From Providencia sneebia DSM 19967 (GTDB lineage: Bacteria > Pseudomonadota > Gammaproteobacteria > Enterobacterales > Enterobacteriaceae): a DNA stretch of 64,000 nucleotides. Each line of letters starts with the position of its first letter. Positions within the stretch are counted from its first letter, which is position 1. Made by a program: the position numbers and the translations under genes. Where the stretch lies: positions 2,684,855-2,748,854 of the forward strand of contig NZ_CM001773.1 of NCBI RefSeq assembly GCF_000314895.2, in the 5' to 3' direction. Under the pieces are notes generated by a model. The model saw only the letters and a program-made list of their open reading frames with translations, was not told the DNA's origin and ran no database searches. This document shows, one piece after another, positions 19,272 through 29,969 of the stretch.

Positions 19272-21563
19272 ATGAACCAGAGTCTGTTAGTCACAAAACG
19301 TGATGGACATAAAGAACGCATTGATCTTGAAAAAATCCACAAGGTAATAACCTGGGCTGCGGAAGGCCTGAATAACGTATCTGTTTCACAAGTGGAGTTA
19401 CGTTCACAGATTCAGTTTTATGATGGAATCAAAACGTCTGATATTCATGAAACAATGGTTAAAGCCGCAGCTGACTTAATTACAGGTGATACACCTGATT
19501 ATCAGTACCTTGCTGCCCGCTTGGCAATTTTTAACTTGCGCAAAAAAGCCTATGGTCAATTTGAACCACCTACCCTGTTTAAGCATGTTAAACACCTTGT
19601 TGAAATGGGCAAATATGATAAGCATTTGCTCGAAGACTACACTCAAGAAGAATTCGAGCAAATGGATGGTTTTATTGACCATTGGCGTGACATGAACTTC
19701 TCTTATGCGGCGGTTAAACAACTTGAAGGCAAGTATCTGGTGCAAAACCGGGTTACTGGCGAAGTTTATGAAAGTGCGCAATTTCTCTATATGTTAGTCG
19801 CTGCTTGTCTCTTTTCGCATTATCCAAAAGAAACGCGTCTTGACTACATTCGCCGTTTTTATGATGCGACATCTTTATTCAAAATTTCACTGCCAACGCC
19901 AATTATGGCAGGTGTTCGCACACCAACGCGTCAGTTTAGCTCTTGTGTATTAATTGAGTGTGATGACAGCTTAGATTCTATTAACGCCACCTCTAGTGCA
20001 ATTGTTAAATATGTTTCTCAGCGCGCTGGTATTGGCATAAATGCAGGTCGTATCCGTGCATTAGGAAGCTCTATTCGTGGTGGTGAAGCGTTCCACACAG
20101 GCTGTATTCCTTTTTACAAACACTTCCAAACAGCGGTTAAATCTTGCTCACAAGGTGGTGTTCGTGGTGGTGCTGCAACCTTATTCTACCCACTGTGGCA
20201 TTTAGAAGTTGAAAGCTTATTAGTACTCAAAAATAACCGTGGTGTTGAAGGTAACCGAGTTCGCCACCTCGATTATGGTGTACAAATTAATCGATTAATG
20301 TACCAACGTTTGATTAAAAACCGCGACATTACTTTATTTAGCCCATCCGACGTTCCTGGCTTATATGATGCGTTCTTTGCAGATCAAGACGAATTTGAAC
20401 GCTTATACGAAATGTATGAGCAAGATGAAAATATCCGTAAAACCAGCATTAAAGCGGTAGAACTATTTTCATTAATGATGCAAGAACGAGCTTCAACTGG
20501 GCGAATTTATATTCAAAACGTTGACCATTGTAATACCCATAGCCCATTTAATCCGCAAGTTGCACCTGTTCGCCAATCCAACTTGTGTTTAGAAATTGCT
20601 TTGCCGACTAAGCCATTAAATAACATTAATGATGAAGAAGGTGAAATTGCACTGTGTACACTTTCTGCCTTTAACTTAGGTGCAATTGAAAATCTTGATG
20701 AGCTAGAAGAACTTGCTTCTTTAGCAGTAAGAGCATTAGATGCTTTATTAGATTACCAAGATTATCCAATTATCGCGGCACAAAAAGGTGCAATGGGCCG
20801 CCGTACACTGGGTATTGGTGTCATCAACTATGCCTATTATCTTGCAAAAAATGGTGTCCGTTACTCAGATGGTAGTGCGAATAACCTGACACATAAAACA
20901 TTTGAAGCTATTCAATATTATCTTTTGAAAGCATCTAATGAACTAGCAAAAGAGCAAGGCGCTTGTGATTGGTTCAATCAAACAACCTATTCTCAAGGTA
21001 TATTACCTATTGATACCTATAAGAAAGAGTTGGATAAACTGACTGATGAGCCATTACATTATGACTGGGAAGCACTGCGCAAAGATATTCAACAATATGG
21101 ACTGCGTAACTCTACACTCTCAGCATTAATGCCATCTGAAACATCTTCGCAAATTTCTAATGCAACTAACGGTATTGAGCCACCTCGTGGTTATATTAGT
21201 ATTAAAGCATCAAAAGATGGCATTTTGCGTCAAGTTGTTCCAGACTATGAAAACTTGAAAAATGCTTACGAATTATTATGGCAAATGCCGTCAAATAGTG
21301 GCTATTTGCAATTGGTCGGGATCATGCAGAAGTTTGTTGACCAAGCGATTTCATCAAACACTAACTATGATCCAACTCGCTTTCCTTCAGGCAAAGTACC
21401 CATGAATCAATTGCTAAAAGATTTATTACTCGCCTATAAGTTTGGTGTGAAAACACTTTACTATCACAATACTCGCGATGGTGCGGATGATGTTCAAGGT
21501 GACTTAGAAGAAGTGGTTGAGTCAGCTGATTCAGATTGTGAAGGCGGCGCGTGTAAAATATAG
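19272..21563 (+). CDS. nrdA: Ribonucleoside-diphosphate reductase 1, alpha subunit
   Basis: 763 residues from the ATG at 19272 ([21 protein letters not shown]), which aligns with E. coli NrdA; an upstream ATG adds 19 hydrophobic residues and is rejected. An ATP-cone (about 5-95) precedes the catalytic barrel: [16 protein letters not shown] carries the first active-site cysteine, [13 protein letters not shown] the radical cysteine, and the C-terminal CEGGACKI pair (Cys756, Cys761) relays electrons from thioredoxin/glutaredoxin. Class Ia enzyme reducing NDPs to dNDPs with NrdB. nrdB follows 8 bases later and yfaE after that: one operon. Confidence 0.97.
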   Translation: MNQSLLVTKRDGHKERIDLEKIHKVITWAAEGLNNVSVSQVELRSQIQFYDGIKTSDIHETMVKAAADLITGDTPDYQYLAARLAIFNLRKKAYGQFEPPTLFKHVKHLVEMGKYDKHLLEDYTQEEFEQMDGFIDHWRDMNFSYAAVKQLEGKYLVQNRVTGEVYESAQFLYMLVAACLFSHYPKETRLDYIRRFYDATSLFKISLPTPIMAGVRTPTRQFSSCVLIECDDSLDSINATSSAIVKYVSQRAGIGINAGRIRALGSSIRGGEAFHTGCIPFYKHFQTAVKSCSQGGVRGGAATLFYPLWHLEVESLLVLKNNRGVEGNRVRHLDYGVQINRLMYQRLIKNRDITLFSPSDVPGLYDAFFADQDEFERLYEMYEQDENIRKTSIKAVELFSLMMQERASTGRIYIQNVDHCNTHSPFNPQVAPVRQSNLCLEIALPTKPLNNINDEEGEIALCTLSAFNLGAIENLDELEELASLAVRALDALLDYQDYPIIAAQKGAMGRRTLGIGVINYAYYLAKNGVRYSDGSANNLTHKTFEAIQYYLLKASNELAKEQGACDWFNQTTYSQGILPIDTYKKELDKLTDEPLHYDWEALRKDIQQYGLRNSTLSALMPSETSSQISNATNGIEPPRGYISIKASKDGILRQVVPDYENLKNAYELLWQMPSNSGYLQLVGIMQKFVDQAISSNTNYDPTRFPSGKVPMNQLLKDLLLAYKFGVKTLYYHNTRDGADDVQGDLEEVVESADSDCEGGACKI

Positions 21564-21571
21564 GAATTGTT

Positions 21572-22708
21572 ATGTCACATAATTACACTATTTTCTCCCA
21601 AAAGAAGAATGACCAATTACAGGAGCCGATGTTTTTCGGCCAGCCTGTGAATGTTGCTCGTTATGACCAACAAAAATACCCCATTTTCGAGAAGTTAATC
21701 GAAAAACAACTTTCATTTTTCTGGCGTCCAGAAGAAGTTGATGTGTCACGCGATCGTATCGACTACAACGCATTGCCTGAGCATGAAAAACATATTTTTA
21801 TCAGCAATTTGAAATATCAAACGCTACTTGACTCTATCCAAGGTCGTAGCCCTAACGTTGCTTTGCTGCCATTGATTTCAATACCTGAGCTAGAAACTTG
21901 GGTAGAAACGTGGTCATTTTCAGAAACAATTCATTCGCGCTCTTATACGCATATTATTCGTAACATTGTGAATGATCCGGCAATTATCTTTGATGATATT
22001 GTTGAAAATGAAGAAATTCTCAAACGGGCACGCGATATTTCAGCTTATTATGACAAGCTGATCGAAATGACTAATTATTACCATATGTTTGGTGAGGGAA
22101 CTCACTCTTGTAATGGTAAAAAAATCACTGTGTCATTGCGCGCACTGAAAAAGCAACTTTATCTCTGCTTAATGAGTGTTAATGCATTAGAAGCAATTCG
22201 TTTTTATGTCAGCTTTGCTTGCTCATTTGCGTTTGCTGAGCGCGAATTGATGGAAGGTAATGCAAAAATCATTAAGCTGATTGCTCGTGATGAAGCTCTA
22301 CACTTAACTGGCACACAGCATATGCTGAATCTATTACGTTCAGGCCAAGATGATCCAGAAATGGCGGAAATCGCAGCTGAATGTGAAGATGAGTGTTACC
22401 ACCTATTTGTTGATGCAGCAGAACAAGAAAAAGAGTGGGCAGATTATCTGTTTAGTGAAGGTTCAATGATTGGTTTGAATAAAGATATTCTGTGCCAATA
22501 TGTTGAATATATTACTAATATCCGTATGCAAGCTGTTGGCTTAAAACTTCCATTTGAAACGCGCTCGAATCCAATTCCGTGGATCAATTCATGGTTGGTT
22601 TCTGATAACGTACAAGTTGCGCCTCAAGAAGTTGAAGTTAGCTCTTATTTAGTCGGCCAGATTGACTCTGAAGTCAACACTGATGACCTAAGTGATTTCG
22701 AACTCTAA
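21572..22708 (+). CDS. nrdB: Ribonucleoside-diphosphate reductase 1, beta subunit
   Basis: 378 residues. Di-iron/tyrosyl-radical subunit of class Ia reductase: the radical tyrosine is Tyr125 in [11 protein letters not shown] (E. coli Tyr122), and iron ligands occur in [18 protein letters not shown] and [13 protein letters not shown]. The C-terminal tail ([10 protein letters not shown]) is the NrdA-docking peptide. Second gene of the nrdAB-yfaE operon, 8 bases after nrdA and 2 bases before yfaE, so likely translationally coupled with the ferredoxin that maintains its cofactor. Confidence 0.97.
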   Translation: MSHNYTIFSQKKNDQLQEPMFFGQPVNVARYDQQKYPIFEKLIEKQLSFFWRPEEVDVSRDRIDYNALPEHEKHIFISNLKYQTLLDSIQGRSPNVALLPLISIPELETWVETWSFSETIHSRSYTHIIRNIVNDPAIIFDDIVENEEILKRARDISAYYDKLIEMTNYYHMFGEGTHSCNGKKITVSLRALKKQLYLCLMSVNALEAIRFYVSFACSFAFAERELMEGNAKIIKLIARDEALHLTGTQHMLNLLRSGQDDPEMAEIAAECEDECYHLFVDAAEQEKEWADYLFSEGSMIGLNKDILCQYVEYITNIRMQAVGLKLPFETRSNPIPWINSWLVSDNVQVAPQEVEVSSYLVGQIDSEVNTDDLSDFEL

Positions 22709-22710
22709 TC

Positions 22711-22974
22711 ATGGCAAGCCATAAAGTCACCCTGCGATTTACGCAGGGTGTTCATGTCCCCTACCATTCTGAATTACATACCTGTTTACTTGAAGCACTC
22801 GAGGACAGTCGTATTCCAGTTGAATATCAATGCCGTGAAGGCTTTTGCGGCTCTTGTCGCGTCAAATTACTTAAAGGTAAGGTAGGTTATAAAAGTAAAC
22901 CTCTTGCTTTTATTCAAGATGGCGAAATCTTACCGTGTTGCTGTCATCCCCTTTCGGATATTGAGATTAGTTAA
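22711..22974 (+). CDS. yfaE: 2Fe-2S ferredoxin-like protein YfaE
   Basis: 87 residues. Plant-type ferredoxin fold: CREGFCGSCRVKLLKG gives Cys41, Cys46 and Cys49, and the fourth ligand is in PCCCHP (Cys76-78). In E. coli YfaE helps regenerate the diferric-tyrosyl cofactor of NrdB. It starts 2 bases after nrdB, confirming the functional link. Length agrees with the family. Confidence 0.94.
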   Translation: MASHKVTLRFTQGVHVPYHSELHTCLLEALEDSRIPVEYQCREGFCGSCRVKLLKGKVGYKSKPLAFIQDGEILPCCCHPLSDIEIS

Positions 22975-23021
22975 CGCATTACAAAAACTAAAACACGGTT
23001 GATAGTGAAGATAGAAAAAAC

Positions 23022-23054
23022 AAGCGATTGCATAATTTTACCATGCAATCGCTT
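23022..23054. terminator. Bidirectional terminator, yfaE / dcuB
   Basis: Perfect 12-bp stem AAGCGATTGCAT (23022-23033) / ATGCAATCGCTT (23043-23054), 9-base loop, with TTT after it on the plus strand and GTTTTTTC on the minus strand. It serves both convergent operons. Confidence 0.88.
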
Positions 23055-23082
23055 TTTATTATTAATGACTTAATAATTCAAT

Positions 23083-24423
23083 TTATAGATAACCGTATAG
23101 ACCGGCGAAAACCCAACCAAAGATACATGAAACTGTTACACCAATAAGTCCTGGTAAGATAAAACTGTGGTTGATAACAAATTTACCTATTTTTGTGGTT
23201 CCTGATCGGTCAAACTGAATAGCAGCAAGGTCACTTGGGTAAGTCGGTAAAATATAGTAACCATAACATGCTGGTGCTGATGCAATAATATAAGCAGGAT
23301 CTACACCAATTCCTAATGCAATTGGCACCACAGCCGCCAATGCAGCCGCTTGCGAGTTAACAAATTTAGAGACCAGCAACAAAATAACCGCATAAGCCCA
23401 TGGGAAATCTTTAACTAATGAGCCCAGTGTATTTTTGATTTCCTCCATATGAGCGCCAAACATGGTTTCTGCCATCCATGCGATACCATATACCGCGACA
23501 ATGGCTATCATCCCTGACCGGAAAACTTCATTTTTGGAAATCTGTGCGGGGTTTGTTTTACAGATGATGATAATGAGTGCACCCGCCAGCAGCATAAACA
23601 TTTGGATAACTAATACCATCGACAACGGTTTGCCATTGACGAGCGGCCTAAATTCGGAGAAGGCACCAAGCAAAGCAACAACAACAATTGAAGCTAAGAA
23701 GATCCACATAGCGACCCAATTAATTGTTGGTAATTTTTTATCTAATAAAGTTGCTTCATCACCGTAAACATATTCATAGTTTTCAGGTACAGAAATAAAC
23801 GCTTGGAAATCTTTATCTTTATCGAGATCTTTCCCTCTAAACCAGCTAAAAATACCAATAGCCAGTATCCCGATGAGTGTTGAAGGAATCGTAATAGCCA
23901 GTAAATCAAGGAATTCTAATGATTTACCATTTACAGTAACACCATTTAGCATAGCGACTAACGATACCACTGCGACCGAAACGGGACTGGCAATAATCCC
24001 CATCTGTGCACCGATACTACTCGCTGCCATAGGTCTTTCTGGACGAATGTTATTTTTAATTGCCGCATCATAGATGATTGGCAAGATAGTATAAACAACG
24101 TGGCCTGTACCGCACAGCATGGTTAAAATACAGGTAACAAAAGGCGCTACAATAGAAATGTATTTAGGGTTTTTACGTAGTAAGCGTTCTGCAATTTGCA
24201 GCATAACATCTAAACCACCTGATGCTTGTAATGTTGCTGATGCGGCAACAACAGCAATAATGACAAGCATAACATCAACAGGGGGTTTTCCCGGAGGTAA
24301 TCCAAAGCCAAAGACAAGAATTACTAGGCCAACACCACCTAATAACCCCAATGCCATTCCACCTTTTTTAGCACCGTAGAATAGGCAAACCAAAATAATG
24401 GCAAGCTGTATCAAAAAGTCCAT
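23083..24423 (-). CDS. dcuB: Anaerobic C4-dicarboxylate transporter DcuB
   Basis: 446 residues, identical length to E. coli DcuB and close to it throughout ([63 protein letters not shown]). About 12 membrane segments. It exchanges fumarate, malate or aspartate for succinate across the inner membrane during anaerobic fumarate respiration, fitting with the menaquinone genes nearby. DcuB and DcuA are similar; the conserved [10 protein letters not shown] and overall match favour DcuB. The 426-base upstream region is expected to bind FNR and DcuR, but I could not pick a convincing site. Confidence 0.9.
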   Translation of the reverse strand: MDFLIQLAIILVCLFYGAKKGGMALGLLGGVGLVILVFGFGLPPGKPPVDVMLVIIAVVAASATLQASGGLDVMLQIAERLLRKNPKYISIVAPFVTCILTMLCGTGHVVYTILPIIYDAAIKNNIRPERPMAASSIGAQMGIIASPVSVAVVSLVAMLNGVTVNGKSLEFLDLLAITIPSTLIGILAIGIFSWFRGKDLDKDKDFQAFISVPENYEYVYGDEATLLDKKLPTINWVAMWIFLASIVVVALLGAFSEFRPLVNGKPLSMVLVIQMFMLLAGALIIIICKTNPAQISKNEVFRSGMIAIVAVYGIAWMAETMFGAHMEEIKNTLGSLVKDFPWAYAVILLLVSKFVNSQAAALAAVVPIALGIGVDPAYIIASAPACYGYYILPTYPSDLAAIQFDRSGTTKIGKFVINHSFILPGLIGVTVSCIFGWVFAGLYGYL

Positions 24424-24745
24424 GTGTCTATCCTTTAATAAATGTTTCCATCTATTATCTGGATGAAAGATTAAACACTTTTTGATTTATATTAATTGTT
24501 GAAGAAATTTAATTTTATTTTTTAAATTAAATTTGGCTGTATATCACAAATTAGATTTAAATAAACTGAGAGACTGGTGAATTAAATAAAATTCTTATTA
24601 AAATCAAGTTATTGATATCTATATCATTAACATATTTCACTATCCTTTTTTACCTTTCAGAATTAAATTTCATCATTATCATTAATAACCTATAAATATT
24701 ATTTAGCTGATATTTTGTTCATTATTTTCTAAAAACAAATAATGA

Positions 24746-24763
24746 AGTAAATATATATTTACA
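24746..24763 (+). promoter_or_regulatory. Strong TyrR box of tyrP
   Basis: AGTAAA-TATATA-TTTACA fits the TyrR consensus TGTAAA-N6-TTTACA with a single mismatch. It lies directly upstream of the weaker box that overlaps the -35, as in E. coli tyrP. Confidence 0.8.
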
Positions 24764-24768
24764 TCAAA

Positions 24769-24786
24769 TGTAATTAAGATTTGACA
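24769..24786 (+). promoter_or_regulatory. Weak TyrR box overlapping the tyrP -35
   Basis: TGTAAT-TAAGAT-TTGACA keeps the TyrR geometry with two mismatches and includes the TTGACA -35 hexamer. TyrR with tyrosine would block RNA polymerase here by cooperating with the upstream box (known mechanism for E. coli tyrP). Confidence 0.65.
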
Positions 24787-24809
24787 GAAAAACAGGGATA
24801 GCATAATCT
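24781..24809 (+). promoter_or_regulatory. tyrP sigma-70 promoter
   Basis: Consensus -35 TTGACA (24781-24786), 17-base spacer, -10 TAATCT (24804-24809), about 40 bases before the GTG start. Confidence 0.8.
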
Positions 24810-24849
24810 GCTCAACCTATTAATTCATCACTTTTTATCAGAGGAATTT

Positions 24850-26058
24850 GTGAAAAATCGCACGCTTGGTAGCGTTTTAATTGTTGCAGGAACAACCATA
24901 GGCGCAGGAATGCTCGCGATGCCGCTTGCTGCTGCGGGTGTCGGTTTTACGGGTATTGTTTGCTTACTTATCGGCTTATGGATGTTAATGAGTTATACCT
25001 CATTACTTTTAGTCGAAGTTTATCAATATAATCCAGCTGATATGGGGTTAGGCAGTATTGCTAAAAAGTATTTAGGCCCTGTAGGACAAGTTGTGACTGG
25101 ATTAAGCATGTTATTGCTGATGTATGCATTAACGACAGCTTATATTGGTGGAGCAGGCGTACTTATCTCTGACAGTTTATCATCTTGGTGGAATATCACG
25201 ATTTCAACGAAAACCGCCATTATTCTATTTACTATTGTTGGTGGTGCTGTTGTTTGTGTTGGTACACATTCAGTCGATTTTATTAATCGGCTATTATTCA
25301 CAGCCAAAACTATTTTTATGCTGATCATGATTGGTGTGATGATGCCACATGTCGAGTCAGCGAATTTAGCGACAATGCCTATCGAAAAAGGCTTAATTCT
25401 TTCAGCTGTGCCCGTTATTTTCACCTCATTTGGTTTCCACGGGAGTGTGCCAAGCTTAGTCAATTATATGAACGGTGATGTCAAAAAACTTCGCCTCATT
25501 TTTATTACTGGTAGCGCAATTCCTTTAGTTGCTTATATTTTATGGCAAATCGCCACTTTAGGTTCAATTCCATCACAAACATTTTTAGGCATTCTAGCTC
25601 AAGAATCTGGTCTTAATGGTTTACTAACCGCTATTCGTGATTCCGTAGATACACCACGCGTCAATATTGCAGTAAGCCTTTTTATGGATTTAGCTTTAGC
25701 GACCTCTTTCTTAGGTGTAGCGCTAGGATTATTTGATTATCTAGCTGATTTATTTAAGCGTTCAAATAATGCTATTGGCCGTGTGCAAACAGGTTTACTG
25801 ACTTTCATTCCACCTTTGTTCGCAGCCCTATTTTATAGTAGCTTTGTGCAAGCATTAACCTATGCAGCCGTTGCGCTATCCGTTCTAGCATTGATTATTC
25901 CGGCTTTACTTGTATTTCGCGTGAGAACGGTTGAAAAACAAGCTAGCTATCGCGTTAAAGGTGGATCAGCTGTTCTGTATATTGTGCTACTTTGCGGTAT
26001 ATCGGTTATCTTAATTCAATTTGCAATTGTGTCAGGATTCCTACCACAAGTCGGTTAA
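24850..26058 (+). CDS. tyrP: Tyrosine-specific transport protein TyrP
   Basis: 402 residues (E. coli TyrP 403), starting at GTG 24850 with GAGGA 5 bases upstream. Begins [30 protein letters not shown], split here as the HAAAP-family first helix; [16 protein letters not shown] and [26 protein letters not shown] are family blocks. About 11 membrane helices. It is a proton-coupled tyrosine importer; the related Mtr is less similar. Regulation by TyrR is directly suggested by two upstream boxes. Single-gene unit closed by the hairpin at 26081. Confidence 0.93.
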   Translation: MKNRTLGSVLIVAGTTIGAGMLAMPLAAAGVGFTGIVCLLIGLWMLMSYTSLLLVEVYQYNPADMGLGSIAKKYLGPVGQVVTGLSMLLLMYALTTAYIGGAGVLISDSLSSWWNITISTKTAIILFTIVGGAVVCVGTHSVDFINRLLFTAKTIFMLIMIGVMMPHVESANLATMPIEKGLILSAVPVIFTSFGFHGSVPSLVNYMNGDVKKLRLIFITGSAIPLVAYILWQIATLGSIPSQTFLGILAQESGLNGLLTAIRDSVDTPRVNIAVSLFMDLALATSFLGVALGLFDYLADLFKRSNNAIGRVQTGLLTFIPPLFAALFYSSFVQALTYAAVALSVLALIIPALLVFRVRTVEKQASYRVKGGSAVLYIVLLCGISVILIQFAIVSGFLPQVG

Positions 26059-26080
26059 CCCTTTAAATTAATTATAAAAA

Positions 26081-26114
26081 AAACCCCGTGCAATCAATTT
26101 TCACGGGGGTTTTT
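26081..26114. terminator. Terminator of tyrP (shared with yfaZ)
   Basis: AAACCCCGTG (26081-26090), 11-base loop, CACGGGGGTTTTT (26102-26114); one extra G in the right arm. Followed by ATTTAT; the minus strand has a long T run as well, so convergent yfaZ can use it. Confidence 0.85.
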
Positions 26115-26129
26115 ATTTATGACTCTAAG

Positions 26130-26678
26130 TTAGAAACTGAGTCCAGCACCAACATAAAAACCATCTGCTATCTTATTATTTGGATTATTATGATTGCCTT
26201 TAATATCAATAATACGATAACCCGCATCAATATGAAGAGGTTTAAATACGGTATAACGAGCCCCTACTTTAGCTTCTGTAAAAGACTCACTTCCTGATGT
26301 TAATGAAGCAGGTGCACCATATGCTTCACCATGGATATTCAATGATGGTAATACATCCCAACCAATACCCGCTCCAGCAGCAAGAGCCATTCCATCTTTA
26401 TTATCTTTTGGTGACAAATAAAGTGCTTTACCGCCTACATAGGCTGAAAATGGGCCGATAGGTAAACCAAAACTTGCCCCTAGGCTACCCATTTGTCCGT
26501 TGTGATCACTGCGAGCCCATGCACCATCAAATGCTACGCCAGAACCTTTAGTTCCGAGGCCAGCATTTAATACTGTGAAATGTTCTCCAATTTCTGCATT
26601 AGCAGAAATAGCTTGTGCTGTTCCTACAAACATTAAGGAGGAGGTAGCTGCTGCGACTAATAATAGTCCTTTACGCAT
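26130..26678 (-). CDS. yfaZ: YfaZ-family outer membrane protein
   Basis: 182 residues. Signal peptide MRKGLLLVAAATSSLMFVGTAQA with cleavage after residue 23, then a small beta-barrel-like protein of alternating strands ending in the typical outer-membrane C-terminal FYVGAGLSF. SLGASFGLPIGPFSAYVGGKA, YLSPKDNKDGMALA and the KPLHIDAGYR stretch match YfaZ. Function unknown in E. coli. Single gene, convergent to tyrP; GAGTAAC-type leader with GGGAGTAAC before ATG as ribosome binding site. Confidence 0.85.
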   Translation of the reverse strand: MRKGLLLVAAATSSLMFVGTAQAISANAEIGEHFTVLNAGLGTKGSGVAFDGAWARSDHNGQMGSLGASFGLPIGPFSAYVGGKALYLSPKDNKDGMALAAGAGIGWDVLPSLNIHGEAYGAPASLTSGSESFTEAKVGARYTVFKPLHIDAGYRIIDIKGNHNNPNNKIADGFYVGAGLSF

Positions 26679-27070
26679 ATTGTGTTACTCCCAATAATAA
26701 AATTTATACACTATATACTATGACAATAGTGCCCTATCTCAGCAGATATTGCTATTTTTTTCACTTCATAAACAGCTTAAAAAGATAAAATCACACAAAA
26801 TAATTAAATTTCTTTAGTTATCACAGCAATTGGTTATATGTATTAGTTATGTTCCAACTAATCTATTATAATTAAATTATAATAAAGCAAAATAACTAAT
26901 TTTTGCATTATAAAACACGTCTTAAACCGATTTTTTGGTTTTAATATCTATCTAAAAGTTCCGAGTTTAAGTGTGTCAGTCGCTATATCAGTGGAATATG
27001 ATTTCCACAAGATAGCGCATGCACTTAGACCCGCAATACAACAAGAAGATAACCTACTGGGAGTATTGTA
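26679..27070. other. Divergent yfaZ / katA region
   Basis: 392 bases. Apart from the imperfect inverted repeat at 26981-27017 nothing is clear. I looked for the four-part ATAG/CTAT OxyR pattern upstream of katA and found no convincing match. Confidence 0.5.
26981..27017. repeat. Imperfect inverted repeat in the katA leader
   Basis: CGCTAT (26981-26986) pairs with ATAGCG (27012-27017) and GTGGAA (26991-26996) with TTCCAC (27003-27008), separated by a small internal loop; apical loop 6 bases. It ends 53 bases before the katA ATG and could be an operator or a leader-RNA hairpin. Confidence 0.5.
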
Positions 27071-28513
27071 ATGAGTAAAAAAGGTCTTACGACTGCGTCA
27101 GGTGCGCCTGTTGTTGATAACAATAACGTCATGACGGCTGGCCCTCGCGGCCCTATGTTATTACAAGATGTTTGGTTTTTAGAAAAATTAGCCCATTTTG
27201 ATCGTGAAGTTATCCCTGAGCGTCGCATGCATGCTAAAGGTTCAGGTGCTTTCGGAACATTTACAGTCACTCATGATATCACCCAATATACACGGGCAAA
27301 AATATTTGAATCTGTGGGTAAAAAAACGGATATGTTTGCACGTTTCTCAACAGTTGCTGGTGAGCGTGGCGCAGCAGATGCAGAACGTGATATTCGTGGT
27401 TTTGCACTGAAATTTTATACCGAAGAAGGTAACTGGGACATGGTTGGTAACAACACGCCCGTTTTCTATCTGCGTGACCCACTAAAATTCCCTGATCTTA
27501 ACCACGTTGTTAAACGTTGCCCTTATAGCAATATGCGTTCAATGGCTTACAAATGGGATTTCTTCTCTCATTTGCCAGAATCTCTCCACCAGTTAACCAT
27601 TGATGTTAGTGACCGCGGTTTGCCACGTAGTTACCGTTTTATGCATGGGTTCAGTAGCCATACTTACAGCTTTATCAACGATAAAAATGAACGTTTTTGG
27701 GTGAAACTCCATTTTCGTTGCCAACAAGGCATTGAAAATATGATGGATGATGAAGCTGAAGCGGTTATCGGTAAAGATCGTGAAAGTTCTCAAAGAGATT
27801 TGTTTGATTCAATCAATAAAGGTGACTTCCCGCGTTGGAATCTGCAAATCCAAGTGATGCCAGAAAAAGATGCTTCAACAGTTCCTTATAACCCGTTTGA
27901 CCTCACTAAAGTTTGGCCTCATAAAGATTATCCATTAATTGATGTTGGTTATTTTGAGTTAAACCGCAATCCAAATAACTATTTCTCTGACGTCGAGCAA
28001 GCTGCATTTAGCCCTGCTAATGTGGTACCAGGTATTGGTTTCTCACCAGATAAAATGTTACAAGGCCGTTTGTTCTCTTATGGCGATGCGCACCGTTACC
28101 GTCTTGGTGTCAACCACCATCAAATCCCTGTAAATACACCACGTTGCCCATTCCACAATTATCATCGTGATGGCGCAATGCGCGTTGATGGCAATAGCGG
28201 AAATGGCGTCACCTATGAGCCAAATAGTGCTGGCTTATTCCAAGAACAGCCTAATTTCAGTGAACCACCATTAAGTATTGAAGGTGCAGCAGCTCACTGG
28301 AATCACCGTGAAGATGAAGACTATTTCAGCCAACCTCGCGCGCTTTATGAGTTGCTGGATGATGCAGAACACCAACGCATGTTTGCACGACTTGCAGGTG
28401 AGTTAATCCAAGCTTCCGAAGAAACTCAAAAACGCCAAATTGAACTGTTCAAAAAAGTTCATCCAGAATATGGTGCGGGCGTCGAAAATGCGATCAATGC
28501 ACTTAAGAAATAA
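27071..28513 (+). CDS. katA: Catalase KatA (monofunctional, heme, clade 3)
   Basis: 480 residues, close to the Proteus mirabilis enzyme. Catalytic His54 ([12 protein letters not shown]), Asn127 (MVGNNTPVF) and the heme-ligand Tyr337 ([14 protein letters not shown]) are all present. It lacks the C-terminal flavodoxin-like domain of large HPII catalases, and is a small-subunit cytoplasmic tetramer converting hydrogen peroxide to water and oxygen. E. coli has no orthologue at this locus, so this is a lineage-specific insertion between yfaZ and the men genes. Ribosome binding site CTGGGAGT; strong terminator follows. Confidence 0.96.
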   Translation: MSKKGLTTASGAPVVDNNNVMTAGPRGPMLLQDVWFLEKLAHFDREVIPERRMHAKGSGAFGTFTVTHDITQYTRAKIFESVGKKTDMFARFSTVAGERGAADAERDIRGFALKFYTEEGNWDMVGNNTPVFYLRDPLKFPDLNHVVKRCPYSNMRSMAYKWDFFSHLPESLHQLTIDVSDRGLPRSYRFMHGFSSHTYSFINDKNERFWVKLHFRCQQGIENMMDDEAEAVIGKDRESSQRDLFDSINKGDFPRWNLQIQVMPEKDASTVPYNPFDLTKVWPHKDYPLIDVGYFELNRNPNNYFSDVEQAAFSPANVVPGIGFSPDKMLQGRLFSYGDAHRYRLGVNHHQIPVNTPRCPFHNYHRDGAMRVDGNSGNGVTYEPNSAGLFQEQPNFSEPPLSIEGAAAHWNHREDEDYFSQPRALYELLDDAEHQRMFARLAGELIQASEETQKRQIELFKKVHPEYGAGVENAINALKK

Positions 28514-28529
28514 TCTTTAGTTAATGATT

Positions 28530-28556
28530 GGGCTCTAAACATAGAGCCCCATTTTT
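28530..28556 (+). terminator. Terminator of katA
   Basis: GGGCTCT (28530-28536), 6-base loop, AGAGCCC (28543-28549), then CATTTTTATTT. It lies 16 bases after katA and abuts the menE stop on the other strand. Confidence 0.88.
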
Positions 28557-29969
28557 ATTTCTCTGCACCCATTTGATTTAATACCCAATGCCTAACTTGT
28601 CGACGAGATATTTTTATCCCATGACTTTTTAACTCATTGGCGAGTTGATAAAAATGAGCCGGATATTGATATGGTGTTAACTTGTCTTTCAACCAAGCTG
28701 CAATGCTTGCTAAGCTAATTTCTTCTGTTAACTCAATGACTGCAACGGGTCTTTGTCCAAATTCGCTATCATCTATTGGGATAACAAAACTTTGACCAAC
28801 TGAAGGGTGAGAATTAATGACAGCCTCAATATCTTCCGGTTGTACACATTCGCCACCACTAATAAATAGGTTATCTAACCTGCCAATAACTTGGTATTCA
28901 TTATCAATATAAATACCTTTGTCATTAGTTTTAAACCAACCATCCTGTGTTTTTAACTGTGAGATATTGCCATCAAACCAATAACCTAGTGCTTGGCTTT
29001 TTGCTTGAATTTGAATCTCACCATCAACCAACCTGACTTTTTTCCTTTAAGTGGCAGCCCTACACCTTTTTGACCATCAGCGCGTTTTGCACAAACCGTT
29101 GATGCCATTTCAGTCATGCCATAGCCACTCCAGCACTCAATTCCTCTACTGGTAGCCAAATCGGTTAATGATGTCGGTATCATTGCACCGCCAAGCAACA
29201 CCTGCTTAAGTGTCAATGTTGATTCATCTGGTTGATTGAGCAAACGCCAAAGTTGAGTTGGCACTAATGATGCGTGCGTGCAGCCATTTAAAGCATCTGC
29301 AAGTGAGCCAAGTTTTACAGCCAGACATCCGCCTTTTAGAAGCCAGCGCCATAGAATACCTTGCCCAGAAACATGAAACAAAGGTAACGATAATAACCAA
29401 CAATCATTTTGTTGATAATTCATCGCTTGCAATACCCCGTTTGCACTATCAAGATGTGCCGAAATAGAGTGAACAGCCGCTTTAGGTAACCCAGCCGAGC
29501 CTGAAGTTAAGATAAGGGTTGCTGGCTGCTGAGCAAACTCAGAAAAACTCGGAAGCTCACGCAATGGAAAATCAGCGTTTACGGCGGTCTTTGCTATAGT
29601 TAATGACGGAAAGTTAAGGGAATTTCCAGTACAATCTGAGAAATTTATCGCAAAGTTAATATTCAGATGCGGTAATAATTCAGATAATAATAAATCAGGC
29701 AAGCGGGGATTTAGTGGTAAAATACGCGCCCCACAACGCAAAATAGCCAACTGACATAATAATAAATCAAGGCTATTTTTACCCATTAATGCCACCGTTT
29801 GCTGACTTCTCAAGCCTTGATCATAGAAATGACAAACTAACTTATTGATTTGTTGATTAAGCTGCTGCCAAGTATATGAAAAGTTATCAGTCACTAATGC
29901 GGTAGCATTAGGTTGATGACTGGCCCAATGTTGCCAAGGCCAGTCTTGAAATGATGTTAACTCTGCCAT
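28555..29969 (-). pseudogene. menE: o-succinylbenzoate-CoA ligase MenE, frameshifted
   Basis: Two overlapping frames together encode MenE. The first (29969 to 28986) starts [21 protein letters not shown], holds the adenylation motif ILTSGSAGLPKAAVHS and reaches CAKRADGQKGVGLPLKGKK, then goes out of frame. The rest (VRLVDGEIQIQAKSQALGYW... IGRLDNLFISGGECVQPEDIE ... GIKISRRQV) is in the next frame. The break is at a run of six As on the coding strand (29038-29043); seven would give GKKVRLVDGE and an intact protein of 471 residues (E. coli 451). MenE activates o-succinylbenzoate with ATP and CoA. It overlaps menC by 13 bases. Real loss and sequencing undercall are both possible. Confidence 0.9.

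Larger units (their letters stand above)
24424..24849. other. Divergent dcuB / tyrP control region
   Basis: 426 AT-rich bases. The right side carries the tyrP TyrR boxes and promoter (separate entries). On the dcuB side a TTGAT...ATCAT pair near 24610-24626 has a 6-base gap, not the 4 required by FNR, so it is not called. Confidence 0.6.

Noticed and set aside
24610..24626. Possible FNR site for dcuB (TTGAT ... ATCAT)
   Set aside because: The half sites are 6 bases apart, while FNR needs 4.
26930..27070. OxyR-binding site ahead of katA
   Set aside because: ATAG/CTAT elements occur but not with the 7-base periodic spacing required.
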